Shown here: positions 46,181-58,186 of the stretch, one piece after another | How positions within the stretch are numbered: position 1 is the stretch's first letter | Layout: the number at the start of each line of letters is the position of its first letter | Origin: Saururus chinensis | Lineage: Eukaryota > Streptophyta > Magnoliopsida > Piperales > Saururaceae | NCBI GenBank assembly: GCA_035235625.1 | Contig: CP141145.1 | Coordinates: 39,722,668-39,786,667, forward strand | Length of the DNA stretch: 64,000 nt | Direction of reading: 5' to 3' | Translations under genes and position numbers: made by a program | Notes under the pieces: generated by a model | What the model saw: the letters and a program-made list of their open reading frames with translations, nothing else | What the model was told of the DNA's origin: nothing | Database searches by the model: none

Positions 46181-49100
46181 CTAGAGGAGAAACTCATCCT
46201 CAGACAACCACATAGCATCCTCAAGTGGCTGACCTTGCCAAGAAACTAAAACCTCCGCGGTAATACGACCAGAGTAGCGGACATGGTGCTTATCCAGCAG
46301 CGCTGCAGGAACGGGGTCAGAAGAAGCCACTGAACCCATCAATGGAAGAGGTGGAGCATCCATGGCCAGGGAGGGGTCACCGATGCAACGGCGCAGCCTG
46401 GAAACATGAAAAACAGGGTGGACCATTGAACTTGGTGGTAGAGTGAGGCGGTAGGCAACCGATCCAATGCGCTCTTCGACAACATAGGGGCCATGAAATC
46501 GGGGGGCAAGCTTAGAGTGCTCGGGCTGGAACAAGGAGGTCTGGCGCTGAGGAAGAACAGAGACATAAACCAAGTCCCCCACAGCAAACTCGCGCTCTGT
46601 GTGATGGCGATCATAAATCTGCTTCATTATATTATGAGCCTAAGACAAGTTCACCTTAAGCTGGCAAAGAATATCATCCCGAGTCTGGAGCATGTAGTCA
46701 ACCTCGGCCACTGAGGACCGATGGGGAACATAAGAGAGCACAGTAGGGGGTGGCAGCCCATATAGTACCTCAAAAGGAGTAAATCTGGCTCGAGTGTGAT
46801 AAGCAGTATTATAAGACCACTCGGCCCACAGAAGGAGCTGAAGCCAACGGTGGGGCTGAGACACAGTAAAACATCGCAGGTACTATTCCAAACATCGGTT
46901 AACGACCTCAGTTTGCCCATCCGTCTGCGGGTGATAGCCGGTACTCATGTGCAAAGAAGTGCCCTGTAAGGTGAAGAACTCCTGCCAAAACTGAGAGATA
47001 AAAATCCTGTCATGATCAGAAATGATAGTGTGAGGCATACCGTGCAATTTGGCCACCTCACGAATGTATAGTTCTGCCACAGACTTGGCGGTGTAGGGAT
47101 GACCTAGAGCACTAAAATGGGCGTATTTGGACAGCCGATCCACCACCACTATAATCACCGACTTGCCTTGGACCAATGGCAAGGCCTCCACAAAGTCCAT
47201 AGAAATGTCGTCCCACACCTTATCTAGAATGGGCAATGGCTGGAGTAACCTGGCGGGAGCGGTGGTGGCTGACTTGGCACGCTGACAGACATCACAAGCG
47301 GCCACATAAGCAGTCACTGCTCGATGTACGCCCTGCCACAAGAAGCTCTGACTGACCCATTTATAGGTGCGGAGGGCACCTTCATGACCTGCCAAGGGGG
47401 AGGCATGGAAGTGGTCTATGATACGCTGTTGCAGGTCGGTAACCTTAGGCACCCAAAGACGGTCTTTCCAGAAAAGAAGGCCATCCTTCCAGGCAAAGCA
47501 TGGGCTCGCTGACAGGTCAGACTGGAGGGCCGCAATAAATGTGGTGGTCAGGGAATCATCTTGATACGCCTGTTTCAATTCTGCTAGGAATGGACAAACC
47601 AGACCGGAAATAGCCACACACGAACCTGGAGTGGGGCGGCAAGACAGTGCATCGGCCATGGTGTTGTCAGATCCCTTCTTGTACACAACCTCATAGTCAT
47701 AGCCCAAGAGCTTGCTGACCCATCGCTATTGCGCGGGAGTGGACACCCGCTGTTCGAGAAAATACTTGAGTGGTTGATGGTCAGTGAGAATGAGAAACCG
47801 CCAGCCAAGCAAATAAGGGCGCCATTTGTTGACCGCGAGAACAATGGTCAACATCTCTTTCTCGTAGACAGAGAGGGACAGGAAGCGGCCAGCCAAAGCC
47901 TTGCTGAAGTAGGCAATGGGATGCTCCTCCTGAAGTAGTACCGCCCCCAGGCCCGCATCAGAAGCATTGGTCTCAACCACAAATGGCCAGCTGAAATCAG
48001 GAAGAATCAAAATAGGGGCGGTCGCCATAGCTTGCTTCAACTCCTCAAAGGCTGCCTAGGCAGTGTCAGACCAACTAAAAGCACCTTTCTGTAACAGCTG
48101 AGTAAGAGGGCGAGCAATCTCACCATAGCGGTGAATAAAGCGCCGATAATAGCCAGTAAGGCCAAGGAAGCCTTGCAGCGCCCAGGCGTAAGTAGGGGAC
48201 AGCTAGGACAGCATGGCGGTCACCTTGGAGGGGTCGGTAGCCACGCCGTCATGAGAGATAATATGACCCAAGTATTCCACATGTGGGCTGCCAAATGAAC
48301 ACTTCGAGCATTTAAGAAACAATGAATTAGCTTGCAGGATATCAAAGACAGACCTGAGATGCTCCAAGTGGTCGCCCCATGACTTCCTATAGACAAGGAT
48401 ATCATCGAAGAACACCAAAATGAAGCGGCATAGGAAGGGCCAGAAGAGGTCATTCATAAGGCTCTGAAATGTAGATGGGGCATTCATGAAGCTGAACGGC
48501 ATAACCAGGAACTCGAAATGACCATCATGAGTGCGGAAGGCGGTCTTGTGCACATCAGTGGGCTGCATCCGAATCTGATGATAACCTGAACGAAGGTCAA
48601 GTTTACTAAATATAGTAGCACTGGATAGCTCGTCCAGAAGCTCCTCTACCACCGGTATAGGATATTTGTCCTTCACTGTGATAGCATTCAACACTCAGTA
48701 ATCAACACAAAAACACCAAGTACCATCTTTCTTACGGACCGGCAACACCGGGGAAGAGAAGGAGCTCGTGCTAGGCCGAATGATACCAGAATGAAGCATG
48801 TCCGCCACCAGACATTTGATTTCAGCCTTTTGAATATACGGATAGCGATATGGGTGGACATTGGCTGGAGAAGCACCTGGAATGATAGGGATAGAGTGGT
48901 CATGACCCCACATCGGAGGAAGGCCCTTCGGTTCAGCGAACACCATACCATATTCCGCCAAGATGTCAAGAAGATCTTGCGGCAAGACATCTTGCACAAT
49001 GTCCATCGATGTCCGCTGCTGGAGGAGTAGTCCCTACGATGTGAACCGGAATAAGGACCCGTCGCCTAAGCAGAAAGGAGAGTGCCTGGCTGAGAGCCTT

Positions 49101-50813
49101 GGAGGTGCACCCGCTACCCGTTCAGTGCGAAATCCATCACCAGGTCCTTAAAGTTCCAGAGAACGTCCCCAAGCTCTTGGAGCCACTGCACCCCTAACAC
49201 CACGTTTGCCCCCTTCGTCGGAAGTAAGAAGAGGTCGGTCACGAATGTGTGGCCCTGAATGGAGAGTGCGGCCTGGGTACAGACTCCGGAACTTCGAAGG
49301 TGCTTGCCATCACCAATCAAGACATCAAAGGGCGCCGAGTCAGACACAAAGCAGCCTAGCCACTAAGCAACTTTGTCGTTGATGAAGTTGTGAGCAGACC
49401 TGTTGTCAATCAAAATGGCAACCTGTTGTCGCTTGAGGTAACCCTGTACTCCCATGGTGTGCCGAGTGAATGCCCCTGAAAAAGCATGCACAGAAATCTC
49501 CGGCAGTGTATCAACATGGTACGTAGAATCATTCCCCTCCGTCACCTCTACCTCCTCATTGATCTCCTCTACTAAGAGACTGCCCTTGACGGAACAACGG
49601 TGCCCCGGGACGAACTTCTCATCGCAGCGAAAATAAAGCCCTTTTGAACGACGTTCCTCCATTTGCGCTGGAGTGAGACGGCGGACAATCGGGCCGGTTT
49701 GAGGAGGTGCTTGGCCAGCGCGGCCAGCCACTAAGCTGCTGGTTGGAGTGGCGAGAGGGGAGGCCGGCCACAGCAGCCCGAGGGAAGGGTCTAAGCCTGC
49801 CTCCACACCTTTGTCTAGCCAATTTCTCTTCCTCGATGCGTGCATGACGCACGACATCCCACATGCTGGAACAGGGAAAATGGCGCATCTCCTCAGAAAT
49901 CTCTGGTTTGAGCCCTCGCTTGAACGTGCCCACCAAGGCAGCCACCAACCAATCAGGGAGGTGGTTAGCGACCTTCATGAACTCCGTGTAGTATGCTCAG
50001 ACAGTGGATGTTTGTTGCAGAGAGGAGAGCATTTCGTTGAAGTCTTGAAACTTATTCGGGCCGAACTGGATGCACAATTCATCGGAGAAGGCGGTCCAAG
50101 TGGGGTAGCACACCTCCTTCTCAAAGCTCTGAAACCATACCGAGGCATCCCCATCAAGGTGGAAAGCCGCTATGCGCAGTCGTTCAGCCTCCGACTGTGT
50201 CCCCTAGTAGGCGAAAAACTTCTCTGTCTTGTACAGCCACTCCACAGGGTCGTCATCCCCATTATAACGGGGGAACTGTAGGCGGGCCAAACAGGGTTCC
50301 GCCCCACCACGGGGTGCTCCGCGGTGTCCTGGGTACTCCTCTTAGTCATCTTCCATCTCCTGGTACAAGTTTCGGGGAGGCGGCACCATTGGGGCATTTT
50401 CCCGAATACCTAGTGTGCCTTGTGAGTCCCAGGCCTGGCGCCTCCCATCCATGGCCTGGTCGACAGTGCCAAAGCGCACACTGTCCTAGGCAAAGCGCAT
50501 ATCGCGGTCTGGCGGTGCTAGGAAATTAGAGCGGAGAGGTTCTGGAGCCTGGGACGGACCCCCCCTTCTCCATGGAAGTTGGCGGCTTGGACAGAAGAGG
50601 TGGTGCGTACTCTGCCTGAAGCTGGGCAATGGCCAATCCCAAAGCATTGATCCTGGCTACTCCCACGCTCAGAGCCTTGTTCTTCGCCATGAGTTGTGCC
50701 ATCATTAACTCGCCGCTGGATTCAGGCGCTGATTTGGGACTGTTTGCAGAGGCGAGAACCTCTTTCTCGGGCTGACTTTTCGAGGCCGTGGGAGCTTGCT
50801 TGCCTTGAGCCAT
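46181..50813 (-). pseudogene. gag-pol region of the chromovirus, broken by stops
   Basis: Reading leftward from the gag ATG at 50813: a Gln/Ser-rich gag start; a zinc-knuckle-like KGLYFRCDEKFVPGHRC (near 49640); a protease remnant ILIDNRSAHNFIND where family members have D-S-G, so the active site is altered; reverse transcriptase (48700-48200) with [15 protein letters not shown] and VFFDDILVY; RNase H (near 48000) with ETNASDAGLGAVLLQEE; integrase (47500-46900) with HHCC zinc finger and DISMDFVEALP / SDHDRIF catalytic Asp motifs; and a C-terminal chromodomain-like VLVSWQGQPLEDAMWLSEDE (46200). Stops and frameshifts separate most segments. It cannot encode a working polyprotein. Confidence 0.85.
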
Positions 50814-50830
50814 GGCCGGGGATCGTATCT

Positions 50831-50842
50831 GCTTTGATACCA
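50831..50842 (-). other. Primer-binding site of the chromovirus
   Basis: TGGTATCAAAGC on the minus strand lies one base after the 5' LTR end. It matches the complement of the initiator methionine tRNA 3' end (TGGTATCAGAGC) with one mismatch. This is the usual primer for plant Ty3-type elements. Confidence 0.8.
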
Positions 50843-50843
50843 A

Positions 50844-51155
50844 TGTTGTGCCCGGTGTAGGCACAATCAGTACACAGGAGTTCTACGCAGAGAAAGGGAA
50901 AAAAGTTGGAAGAAAGGGAAAGAAAATACTGGAATTCAATAATCATAATGTCCAAGGAGGGAGACAACCCCCTTATGGGGAGTCGCGCCCCCCCACATGG
51001 GGAGTCGTGCCACTAGTGGGGCCCGGTTCACCCTCGCGCACCTATTACAGTTCAATAACAAGATGCAAATAATAATCAACTGTTAACATAAGGGAAACTA
51101 GCCTAAATAACATAAATAAACCACTGAACAAAGCCAAGTGCACCCGTGCACAACA
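50844..51155 (-). repeat. 5' LTR of the chromovirus
   Basis: This 312 bp repeat is homologous to 45805-46129 and next to the primer-binding site. It contains a C-rich/G-rich stretch with the direct repeat CATGGGGAGTCG / TATGGGGAGTCG. Confidence 0.9.
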
Positions 51156-52539
51156 TTTCTATACTATACTTATTTTCTATAATTTGTTTGGGATTTTTCG
51201 TAAAATTAGGGCATGGGTCCCACCGTGTGCCCCATGTTCATGTTTTGGGGGGCAAGGGTCCAATGAGACCTTAAACCCGACTTATTTCACCATTAAAGAG
51301 TTTTAAAATTTTTTAGACCTAAAATAAGTAATTTACCTATTTATAGTGTAAAATTTTATTTGTACCCCAACTTTTAATATGTATACCCCATAAGACTTAC
51401 TGTAAATAGAAAATCCCAACTCCATATCTAATTGGGAAGGGCTGAGATCTGGGAGGCTGAGAAGCCATAATCCCCATACCAAAGAAGGAATGTTGATTTA
51501 GGTAAGTTTTAGTCTTGATTTTTCATTAATCTTTGAGGTTATTGCTTAATCTCTCTAAATCTCATCTTTTCAAAGGTTGAATCTTGTTTTACCCAACTAA
51601 AGTTTCTATTTTTAATCTATATTTAAAATCTCTAATGATATATTTTCATTTTTAAGCAAATAAAGCCCTAAATCTACAAGTTTTTAAGTGGTTTAAACTT
51701 AAATAATTAGATTTAATAAGGTATTCACGAAACCTTTCTTTAGTAGGGATTTGAGGAGATCGAAGCTTCGATTTTGGACCAAAAGCTCACTGAAGGTAAG
51801 AGTTTTCCTTCTTAAATGGGTTTATGTTTTGGATTTGTGGTTTGGAATGGTTTATGGGAGCTTTTCTTAATGTTAAGTTTGACTGGTGGGTTAAGTAAAA
51901 CATGTTCTTTTTTGTAATTTTCTTTTGATTTAATTGATAAATGACTAGATCTATCATGTCTTAAGTTTATATTTCAATATTATGATGTTTGGAAGTGATA
52001 TTGGGATGTTCTTGTCGATTTTGTGTATTTTCAGTTTTAGGTTCGCAAGGCTAAAAATAAACTAGATTTGAACTGTCAAGGGCATTCGAATGACCCTACA
52101 AGCGTTCGAATGGCCTAACATTCTAACGGCTATCTGGTCGATCAAATGGTCAGGTGTTTGGATGGCCATCTGGCGAATCAAACGGCCAAATGACAGTTTT
52201 GTCATCTTGAGTATTTTATGTATTTCCATGTTCTTTTTCTTAAATCTCATTTATTATGATTATGATAATTATTTTTACTTAAAAAGGCTACTGTGAAGAC
52301 ATAAATATTATTTTGAAAGCTATGACGTTGTTCAAGTATGAAATTGGTTACATGTTATTAAATGTTAGTATGTTGTTTTTCTTATCCTAAATTCATATTG
52401 AGTGATTCTCCATATTTTACTTAGGATTCTAGCAAATTTAAAGTATGAGAATGGGCATGTATGCTTTTGATGAGAATAATGGTGAATAGTTTCACTTGAT
52501 TTGGAAGCTCGAGCCTTGACCCACACCGACTTCTTTCCC

Positions 52540-53135
52540 TCAGTTGTTGGCAAAGAAGTTTCTTCGGTTGAGGGGCTTCACGTGGAGGCTGAATTTTTGG
52601 ATGAGATAATCCTTCATGTGGGGGTTGCATATGTTTAATTAACCCCCTAGCCACCTTAAGAGCATTTTTAACTCTTTACATTGCAATTTGCACACTTTTA
52701 GCGGCCTTCTCCAAAACGATGTCAACAATCCTTGTCATGACATCTAGTGGCATGACATAGCTCTCAATAATGTCTTTGTCGGATGGAGATTCTGTCACTT
52801 CAAAATTTCTTCAATAATATTCTTCTTTAGCCACTTCCCCATGAAGAACATTTTAAAGAATTGCCTCTTACCTTAGGTAGCCTTCCTGTTGCCACTGTCC
52901 AACTTAAAAAAGTTTCTTTTTGCCCTCAAACCCGTGATGAGTGCGACTTCTTCCTCCGTGAGGATTAATAATTTGCCCCGGATGTCGAACACCTCTTGTG
53001 AGTCATTCTAACAATCACCTATTAGAAAGTTGAGAAGCGGCTTAGAGATAATGATTTGTTTATAACTGTATAATGGGTAGAACCCAATCTCCTCCAAAAT
53101 TGCCTTGCAGGGAAACTGGTAGTTCCCAGGCCCAG
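52540..53135 (-). pseudogene. Degenerate transposon-type coding region (DUF1985/PMD-like start)
   Basis: On the minus strand a single frame reads from 53130 through PGNYQFPCKAILEEIGFYPL, KPLLNFLIGDC, then a stop, DSQEVFDIRGKLL, ILTEEEVALITGLRAKRNFF and on to further stops. The FDIRGKLLxLTEEEVALITGL pattern is the kind found at the start of transposon-carried DUF1985 or PMD-like proteins in plants. Three or more in-frame stops make it a remnant. The family call is tentative. Confidence 0.4.
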
Positions 53136-53214
53136 TCTCCTTCTATAAATTCTCTTCTTCTTCTCTTCTTAGACCTTCACTAATTTCACCATTTGAGTGT
53201 ATTCTTGTATCCTT

Positions 53215-53216
<2 letters not shown>

Positions 53217-53278
<62 letters not shown>
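53217..53278 (+). repeat. TA microsatellite followed by CA microsatellite
   Basis: About 22 TA units (to 53260) are directly followed by nine CA units. Compound dinucleotide repeats of this kind are typically length-variable. Confidence 0.95.
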
Positions 53279-56010
53279 ATTGATCACGTTGATTCACATT
53301 ATGTAACTAATGTTCAAATACATGCTAAGTTCATATATCGGTCACACGATAGGATGCCTTCTCATACACGATAGCACAACTTTTCAATGTTATTTATCTC
53401 ATATCATGTTATTGATAACACGATATGTATGTCACTCATACACGATAAGACAACTTTTTAATGCCGTATATTATATTATCGATAACATAAAATAATATAT
53501 ATTGTATTATTGATAACACGACTATGTATTATGTGTATGCAAGTACTAACTACCGTGTGCTCCATACCACAATGTATTAACAATCATGTATAGCAACATA
53601 TGATTTCTAACAAAAAATTGAATAATAGACCATTACCACGGAAGTCGACAATTGGTTGATGCCAATGATCTACTTGATGGGCAGTTAATCTTTATCAAAA
53701 ATCACTTCTTTATTGAGGGTGCGTACATATGCACTCGGGTTGAACCTCACCTTATGGTCGGAATTTGCTTCACGATGGGTACTTTAAAATTTGCCGATTG
53801 AATAAGTTGAAAATCAGACCTCCCACTACATTTTTACTTCTTACTGGTCAGTATTTTAAAATCAATAGTTGAATGGGTCAAAAATTGGACCTCCCACTGC
53901 ATTTTCACTTATCACTTATTGTACTTTAGAAATCGCAGATCGAATACGTTAATTTTAGTAAATGCAAAGTTTGCAAGTTTATGTGACTTAAAACTCTAAA
54001 CCCAAGAGAGGTATGTTGGTTCGGTGTTTCTATAATATCATATAAATCTAAATTCTATGGTATTTTTACTTAAAAATTAAAAAATATAAAATATTAATTT
54101 TTTTGGCAAAATAATATAAAAAAAACTAGTTGCTGACAGAATTTGTGACCACTTGGCCTGTTCAGTGCTAGTCCACAAGGGAGGCTCGACCGCTCAGTCA
54201 TAGCATGAATATTTTTTTGGGTGCAATTAGCATGCATAAATCATGATCATCAATAAAAATAGTGGGAGCGCTCGACAAACCATAACAACGAGTCCCACGT
54301 ATGCGGTCGGTTAACTCCGGACGCATATGTAGTAGGCAGGTTTTGAACCTTCTCACCCCCCGTTGCACGCACTGTCAGATGTCAATCAAATGACGCTGAT
54401 GCACCGAGTGCACGCTACTCGTTTAATATGAGAATATGCTATCCACTTTTAACTATTATCAATGGTAATGATCCCCTCTCCGCTATCAACTGCCAGAGTT
54501 CGTATTACATTTTTTTATTTTTTTGGCAAACAGAGTGCATATCACATGCATCACTGTTCATGTGACATGAGCAAGCATCATGATTCACGAGCCAGTTCCT
54601 GTTTACCATTTCCCGGGCCGACTTCCGCTCGACAAACACCCAATAAATAATTCTCCCGTCCTACTTTGAACACTTCGCTTCACTCTTTCCCTTGTCAATC
54701 TTTCAACTACCAACAAACGACATCAGCAAGGCAGCTCCAGAATGACTGTTCTGTAGCACGAATCAGAAAAAACCTACTTATCTCTTTTGGTGAGGTGGAC
54801 GTAGAAATTAGAGTGGGAAGCTTACCAACCGAGGGCAGACAATCGAAATGATCGTAAATCTTTGTCTGCAATCAGCTTATGGGGAGACGCATTTGGTCCT
54901 GCTCGAAAGTGCGCTTATTGCTCTGGTTTGCACTAACATCATCGTAAATCTTTGTCTGCAATCAGCTTATGGGGAGATGCATTTGGTCCTGCTCGAAAGT
55001 GCGCTTATTGCTCTAAGTTTGTACTAACATCACGAAACATGAGGAGGATAGCGTATCCAAAGCAAACAAAATACTCTCCTTTGACAATGAAACTCACGGT
55101 GAGAAGCTTAACATGCACTGTTGTGTGAGCGGCACATTGGATTTTCAAAATCTACAGCCCGCTCATCTACAATTCCTCATCATGAGCACATTATCAATAT
55201 CTTGTGCATTTTAAATGTGGCAGCTTAACATTTTGACCATCGTGTTGTTGTCGTGGACATTAGATCTTATGATATGAACATGTTATGGAGGAAATAAAAT
55301 TTAGCACACCATGTTGGCTCTAGTGGTGTATTCTATTACTCAAGCCATGATGTATCAGCAGGGTATACCATGCTTATGCTTTGTTTGGTGAGTGGTAAAA
55401 TACACCACCCTACACACCAAAAAATTTCTTTATCGGAAGAAACAATTTGGGAGGAGGGAGTACACACAACTCTCTCCCATTTGGAAGTTTTTAATGCTCC
55501 TCACTTGCTATGAGCCCAGTTTAAGAAATGCGACCATTTATCTATACACACTAGTGTCACTACTAATATATATATTATTGATTGGAAGTATTTTTAATAT
55601 TTCACTCTGAAAATAAGCCCAATGATTATATAAGAACTTTTTATCCATGAGATCAACTATATATCTATTATTAATACATATTAACACTAGTAGCATTATA
55701 TTAAAATCGATCTCAAATATCTAGCTCATACGACTCTAAGCTGAGATTATTGTAAGCAGAAAGCATAAAATCTTAAATATCAATGTCCCCAATTTTTCTT
55801 TACGATGGGCTCGGGTAAACAGGAGCACGAAACACTCTTCCCTCCAATTTGTCTAATTGGTCTTTACTTTGACTCGGTCGTACTTGTGTTCAATTTCGAT
55901 TTATCCTCCCAAAATCCAATCCCAGGCGGAGATGGAAGGGTCAACTCTCCTGCTACTTAAACTTGGCCCCTTCCTGCCGGGTTCTGCGCCCCCAACCCCA
56001 CCCCTTCGTG
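53279..56010. other. Intergenic region upstream of the MKP1-like gene
   Basis: This is mostly AT-rich. Around 53330-53520 short words such as ACACGATA and GATAACACGATA recur. A 90-bp tandem duplication is listed separately. The last ~150 bases before 56011 are C-rich and probably hold the 5' UTR of the phosphatase. No gene is supported between. Confidence 0.45.
54851..55031 (+). repeat. 90-bp tandem duplication
   Basis: Units 54851-54940 and 54941-55031 are nearly identical, sharing ATCGTAAATCTTTGTCTGCA, ATCAGCTTATGGGGAGA and CATTTGGTCCTGCTCGAAAG. Only a few bases differ, mainly in the last 20. The duplication looks fairly recent. Confidence 0.9.
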
Positions 56011-57624
56011 ATGGAGGAACACGCCAAGCCACGCCCAGCTCCGGCCGCCGTTGGTCCCGCCGGCGGCGGCGGCGGCGGCGGCGGCACCCCCCGCAAGACC
56101 TTCTTGCGCTCCGCCTCCTGGTCCGTCCGTACCACCCTCCCGCCTCTCGCCGTATCCCGCCTACCCGCCTGGTCCGCCGCAGCCCCCCAGGAGGACGGCC
56201 CAGCGCTGGAAGCGGAGTGCTCCCGGGTGACGGAGAACATCTACCTAGGCGGCAACCAGGCGGCGCGGAGCCGGGAGACGCTGGCGCAGCACAGAATCTC
56301 GCACGTGCTCAACTGCGTGGGATTTTCCTGCCCGGAGTATTTCCGCGGGGAAGTGGTCTACAAGACGCTCTGGCTCCACGACACGGCCTCCGAGGACATC
56401 ACCAGCCTCCTCTACGACGTCTTCGACTACCTCGAGGACGTCCGGGCAGGCCGCGGACGCGTCCTCGTTCACTGCTGGAGAGGCGTCTCCCGCTCTTCCG
56501 CCCTCGTCATCGCCTACCTCATGTGGCTGCGCCGCCTCTGTTTCGACGACGCCTTCCGAGTCGTCAAGTCGGCCCGCCCTGGCGCCAACCCCAACCTCGG
56601 CTTCGCCGGTCAACTCCTACTGTGCCAGGCTCGGCTCTTCGCCGCACACCCCACCCCTGCACGGGATCCCCGTCTGTACCGGATGGCCCCGCACTCGCCC
56701 TACGACCCGCTCCACCTCGTGCCCAAGCCGGTGGAGGGGCGGCCGGGCCCCCTAGCCCTCGACTCGCGCGGCGCCTTCCTTGTCCAAGTCCCCTCCGCCA
56801 TCTACGTGTGGACCGGGGGCGAGTGCGACCCGCTCATATCGAGAAACGCGAAAGCCGCCGCCTTTCAGGTGTCCCGGTACGAGAGGGTAGTTGGGACGAT
56901 GGTTGCCGTCGACGATGGCCGCGAACCAGCGGAGTTCTGGGCGGCGCTCGGCGTGGGCCGGGATGAAGATAAGGAGGGCCACGACATGGCCAAGGCGAGG
57001 GGGCGAAGAGTCAAATCGTACGATGCCGATTTTGAAATCTTCGACAGCGCGGTGAGAGGAGGAGTGATCCCGCCGTTTCCGGCGACCGGATCTGAGACGA
57101 TCCGGCTTCCGATGAGGGAGAACGCGTGGAGCCGTCTGCGGCGGAAGTTGGCGAGCGGAATGGTAAGGGAATTATTGACGGACTCTTCGAAACTCGAAGA
57201 TAGCGGCAACGCGATGGAGGAGGACCCCCCTTGTTTTTCGCCGGCATCGTCATTGTCGTCCAATACTCCGTCGTCGTCGTCGTTTTCACCTTCATCTTCT
57301 GCGTCTGACACCTCCTTCTCATCTTCGAAGTCGTCTCCACTACCCATGTACTGGGATCGCGAGGTGGAGAGCTTCGATCCAATTCAGGCTTCCCCACAAG
57401 GAGGAGAAATGCGTCTTCCGCCCTGGAAGGAGAGCCGTTGTCGTTCAATTGCGGAACGGAGGGGAAGCGATCCTCCTCCTCTGCGGTTGTTAGCTCCGGT
57501 TGTTGAAGGGGAAGCATCTCTGTCACGGCCTACCTCCACAAAGAGCTTGGCGAGGGCCTGGTCTTTTACGAATCCTTCTCTAGTGGAGAACAGGGTGACG
57601 AATAACCTCTTCTACGACGGGTAG
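56011..57624 (+). CDS. MAP kinase phosphatase, MKP1-like (dual-specificity plus gelsolin-like)
   Basis: MKP1-type enzymes remove phosphates from Thr and Tyr of activated MAP kinases and damp stress and immune signalling. The ATG at 56011 gives 537 residues; the frame is open further upstream but without an ATG. There is a Gly-rich N-terminus and the MKP1-type TPRKTFLRSASWS motif near 26-38. The phosphatase domain (about 70-215) has the general-acid Asp in LWLHDTASEDI near 124 and the signature VHCWRGVSRSS with Cys155 and Arg161. It is followed by MAPHSPYDPLHLVPK and a gelsolin-like segment (about 248-314, LDSRGAFLVQVPSAIYVWTG). The C-terminal part is Ser-rich. Arabidopsis MKP1 is about 784 residues, so this is a short form. 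It is intronless and very GC-rich at the 5' end. The active site is intact. Confidence 0.88.
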   Translation: MEEHAKPRPAPAAVGPAGGGGGGGGTPRKTFLRSASWSVRTTLPPLAVSRLPAWSAAAPQEDGPALEAECSRVTENIYLGGNQAARSRETLAQHRISHVLNCVGFSCPEYFRGEVVYKTLWLHDTASEDITSLLYDVFDYLEDVRAGRGRVLVHCWRGVSRSSALVIAYLMWLRRLCFDDAFRVVKSARPGANPNLGFAGQLLLCQARLFAAHPTPARDPRLYRMAPHSPYDPLHLVPKPVEGRPGPLALDSRGAFLVQVPSAIYVWTGGECDPLISRNAKAAAFQVSRYERVVGTMVAVDDGREPAEFWAALGVGRDEDKEGHDMAKARGRRVKSYDADFEIFDSAVRGGVIPPFPATGSETIRLPMRENAWSRLRRKLASGMVRELLTDSSKLEDSGNAMEEDPPCFSPASSLSSNTPSSSSFSPSSSASDTSFSSSKSSPLPMYWDREVESFDPIQASPQGGEMRLPPWKESRCRSIAERRGSDPPPLRLLAPVVEGEASLSRPTSTKSLARAWSFTNPSLVENRVTNNLFYDG

Positions 57625-58186
57625 AAATGAACTGCGCAAGGATTTGAGTAACGGGATGGCATCGCTCATTTGAACCAGCTTGCGATGGATGAGAAGCAGA
57701 TTGGCGCTGCCCATCGGATTCCGATCGCCAGCCTCCACCTCCAATGGGATTGAAACTTATTAGGAAATTCACTTCAAGAAATTGGGCAGCGAATTCCATT
57801 CGAAATTCCCGATTCGATTTCTAATTGTGTACATGTACAACTAAGTACAATTGCTAGCAAAAAAGAATTGTACAAACAAGACAAATCTATTTTTTGTTAA
57901 ATAAGGTTGATGAAAAACATAGGCATATGTATCGATCATCTGTTTCTCATCTACCCTCTGCCCCCATTATCATCATCTGTGACATCATCCTATCTGCAGG
58001 GGAACAGCTCTCTTTTTTTTCACGAGAAAGCCTGAAGCTGAAGAAAGTGATCAAACTGAACAAATTTACAGCGACGAGAAAGCAAAACAGAAGAACTGTT
58101 CAATACACAAAAGTAGGATGTTCGTTAACATCCAGAATAGTAGTATATGAACAAAAAGCTCCCAATGAATGAGACTACTCATGTCC
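57625..58186. other. Spacer between convergent MKP1-like and LYK-like genes
   Basis: The two genes point towards each other across 562 bp, which should contain both 3' UTRs. No clear AATAAA signals are seen on either strand. Confidence 0.45.

Larger units (their letters stand above)
45805..51155 (-). mobile_element. Ty3-type chromovirus (Reina-like), full length but decayed
   Basis: This 5351 bp element has two LTRs of about 312-325 bp and a perfect 5-bp target duplication TTTCT (45800-45804 and 51156-51160). It lies on the minus strand: the 5' LTR is 50844-51155, the primer-binding site 50831-50842 and the 3' LTR 45805-46129. The order gag, protease, reverse transcriptase, RNase H, integrase, chromodomain is that of Ty3/gypsy. 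Short LTRs, small size and a chromodomain fit the Reina lineage, which is an inference. Roughly nine in ten LTR positions agree by eye, so the insertion is not recent. It lies inside LTR copy 4. Confidence 0.88.
45659..52512 (+). mobile_element. Diverged, 3'-truncated LTR (copy 4) containing a chromovirus
   Basis: The LTR starts TGTAAGATCCCTAACTCGGT at 45659. It is interrupted at 45805-51155 by a complete retrotransposon and resumes at 51156. The second part repeats the layout of copies 1-3: GGTCCCACCGTG with a leading AAAATTAGGGC, TACCCCA-rich promoter, GGGAAGGGCTGAGATC-like leader, and small TTCGAA-centred palindromes near 52080-52190. Similarity fades near 52512 and no CA end or target duplication is found, so it is truncated. 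Confidence 0.65.

Noticed and set aside
55857..56966. 369-codon Arg/Pro-rich frame over the phosphatase gene
   Set aside because: It is an out-of-frame shadow caused by high GC. The other frame contains the conserved phosphatase and gelsolin motifs.
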